DNA of 64,000 nucleotides from JADJNY01 sp046349615. Lineage in GTDB: Bacteria > Planctomycetota > UBA1135 > GCA-002686595. Below, in pieces: positions 63,662 through 64,000 of this stretch. The notes under the pieces are model-generated. The model was not told the DNA's origin, ran no database searches, and saw only the letters and a program-made list of their open reading frames with translations. The translations under genes were made by a program, and so were the position numbers. Where the stretch lies: positions 1 through 64,000 of the forward strand of contig JAXMBZ010000010.1 of the NCBI GenBank assembly GCA_046349615.1, in the 5' to 3' direction. Positions within the stretch are counted from its first letter, which is position 1; each line of letters opens with the position of its first letter.

Positions 63662-64000
63662 ATGTTCTCGCGCACCCTCGCTCGTTTCCTGCCGATCGTC
63701 GCCCTCGCGCCGGTCGCCTTCGCTCAGACGCAAACCTGCCCCGCGGGCACGACTCAGTCGACGAACACCGTCACGGACAGCTTCGGCCCCGCGACGCCGT
63801 CGTGGGACGGCGCGCAGTTCGTGCTGCACGTGCCGAAGTTCAACCCGCAGGCCGGCCAGACCCTGCTCCGCGCCGAGGTGACCATCGGCGGCAGCGTGCA
63901 GGGCAGCGTGACGGCGGAGAACACCTCGACGCTCTCCGGCTGCACGCTCAACTGGAACCTCGGCTCGGCCTTCCAGATCGACACGCCGATCCCGGGCCAG
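63662..64000 (+). CDS. secreted protein with choice-of-anchor-E-like domain (partial, runs off the end)
   Basis: First 113 residues only. MFSRTLARFLPIVALAPVAFA is a clear signal peptide. The mature part begins with a Thr-rich stretch, then FGPATPSWDGAQFVLHVPKFNP and LLRAEVTIGGSVQGSVTAEN, the order of elements seen in the choice-of-anchor E domain of secreted proteins with PEP-CTERM or related anchors. The anchor, if any, lies beyond the window. Function unknown. Confidence 0.8.
   Translation, partial: MFSRTLARFLPIVALAPVAFAQTQTCPAGTTQSTNTVTDSFGPATPSWDGAQFVLHVPKFNPQAGQTLLRAEVTIGGSVQGSVTAENTSTLSGCTLNWNLGSAFQIDTPIPGQ

Overview
The window is a densely packed, very GC-rich (about 70%) Gram-negative bacterial chromosome segment, most likely from the Planctomycetota. 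The evidence is the mixture of content: two secreted proteins of a style typical of that phylum (one ending in a Cys-patterned domain around FCFGDG and PCPC, one with a choice-of-anchor-E-like start), an FG-GAP propeller protein, and a sigma-54 system, all next to ordinary outer-membrane genes (lpxH, gmhB). Placement in the high-GC planctomycete lineages is an inference from these family resemblances. No phage, insertion sequence, integron, CRISPR array or rRNA operon was seen, so this looks like core chromosome.

Layout. 0.1-9.6 kb: gmhB with a PEGA lipoprotein, a GT39-like membrane glycosyltransferase, efp, rpoN, an unrecognised secreted protein, a degenerate GGDEF protein, a sigma-54 response regulator and lpxH. 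9.7-12.8 kb: a secreted protein, cmk-plsC and a GNAT acetyltransferase. 12.9-19.8 kb: a complete chemotaxis-like cluster on the minus strand (cheA-cheW-MCP-cheY-cheB-cheR) with no flagellar genes; its CheA carries two CheW modules and a tandem repeat resembling the c-di-GMP-binding MshEN fold. 20.0-28.5 kb: two tRNA genes, purD, a Fur-family regulator, two paralogous lipoproteins, purL-purQ and accA. 28.6-35.8 kb: an ECF sigma factor, anti-sigma factor and PDZ protein module, then a membrane protein, a TPR lipoprotein, an RqcH-family gene and ndk. 36.1-45.6 kb: the full F1Fo ATP synthase operon atpZ-I-B-E-F-H-A-G-D-C followed by aspS.

45.8-54.5 kb is the usual translation cluster infC, rpmI, rplT, pheS, pheT, but it is split by an oxyR / peroxiredoxin / ahpD peroxide-defence module and by a gene for a protein with two DUF1801 domains. 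54.6-64 kb: a TM2 protein, a B12-type radical SAM protein, the FG-GAP protein, an exported tyrosine/dual-specificity phosphatase, an endonuclease III-like protein that seems to lack the catalytic lysine and aspartate, acetyl-CoA synthetase, a second acyl-CoA ligase, and the start of a secreted protein that runs off the end.

Expression logic. Many neighbouring genes overlap by 4 bases (ATGA or GTGA), implying translational coupling, and GTG or TTG starts are common. Candidate housekeeping promoters upstream of atp, acs, rpmI, infC, cmk, purD, accA, rpoN and others share a -10 box of the form TAnnCT with a recognisable -35 about 17 bases upstream. Strong hairpin terminators follow rplT and infC. 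The points most worth checking are the MshEN-like domain in CheA, the EF-P tip residue (Asn instead of Lys), the endonuclease III paralogue, the tandem dyads at 54.9 kb, and the shared promoter form.
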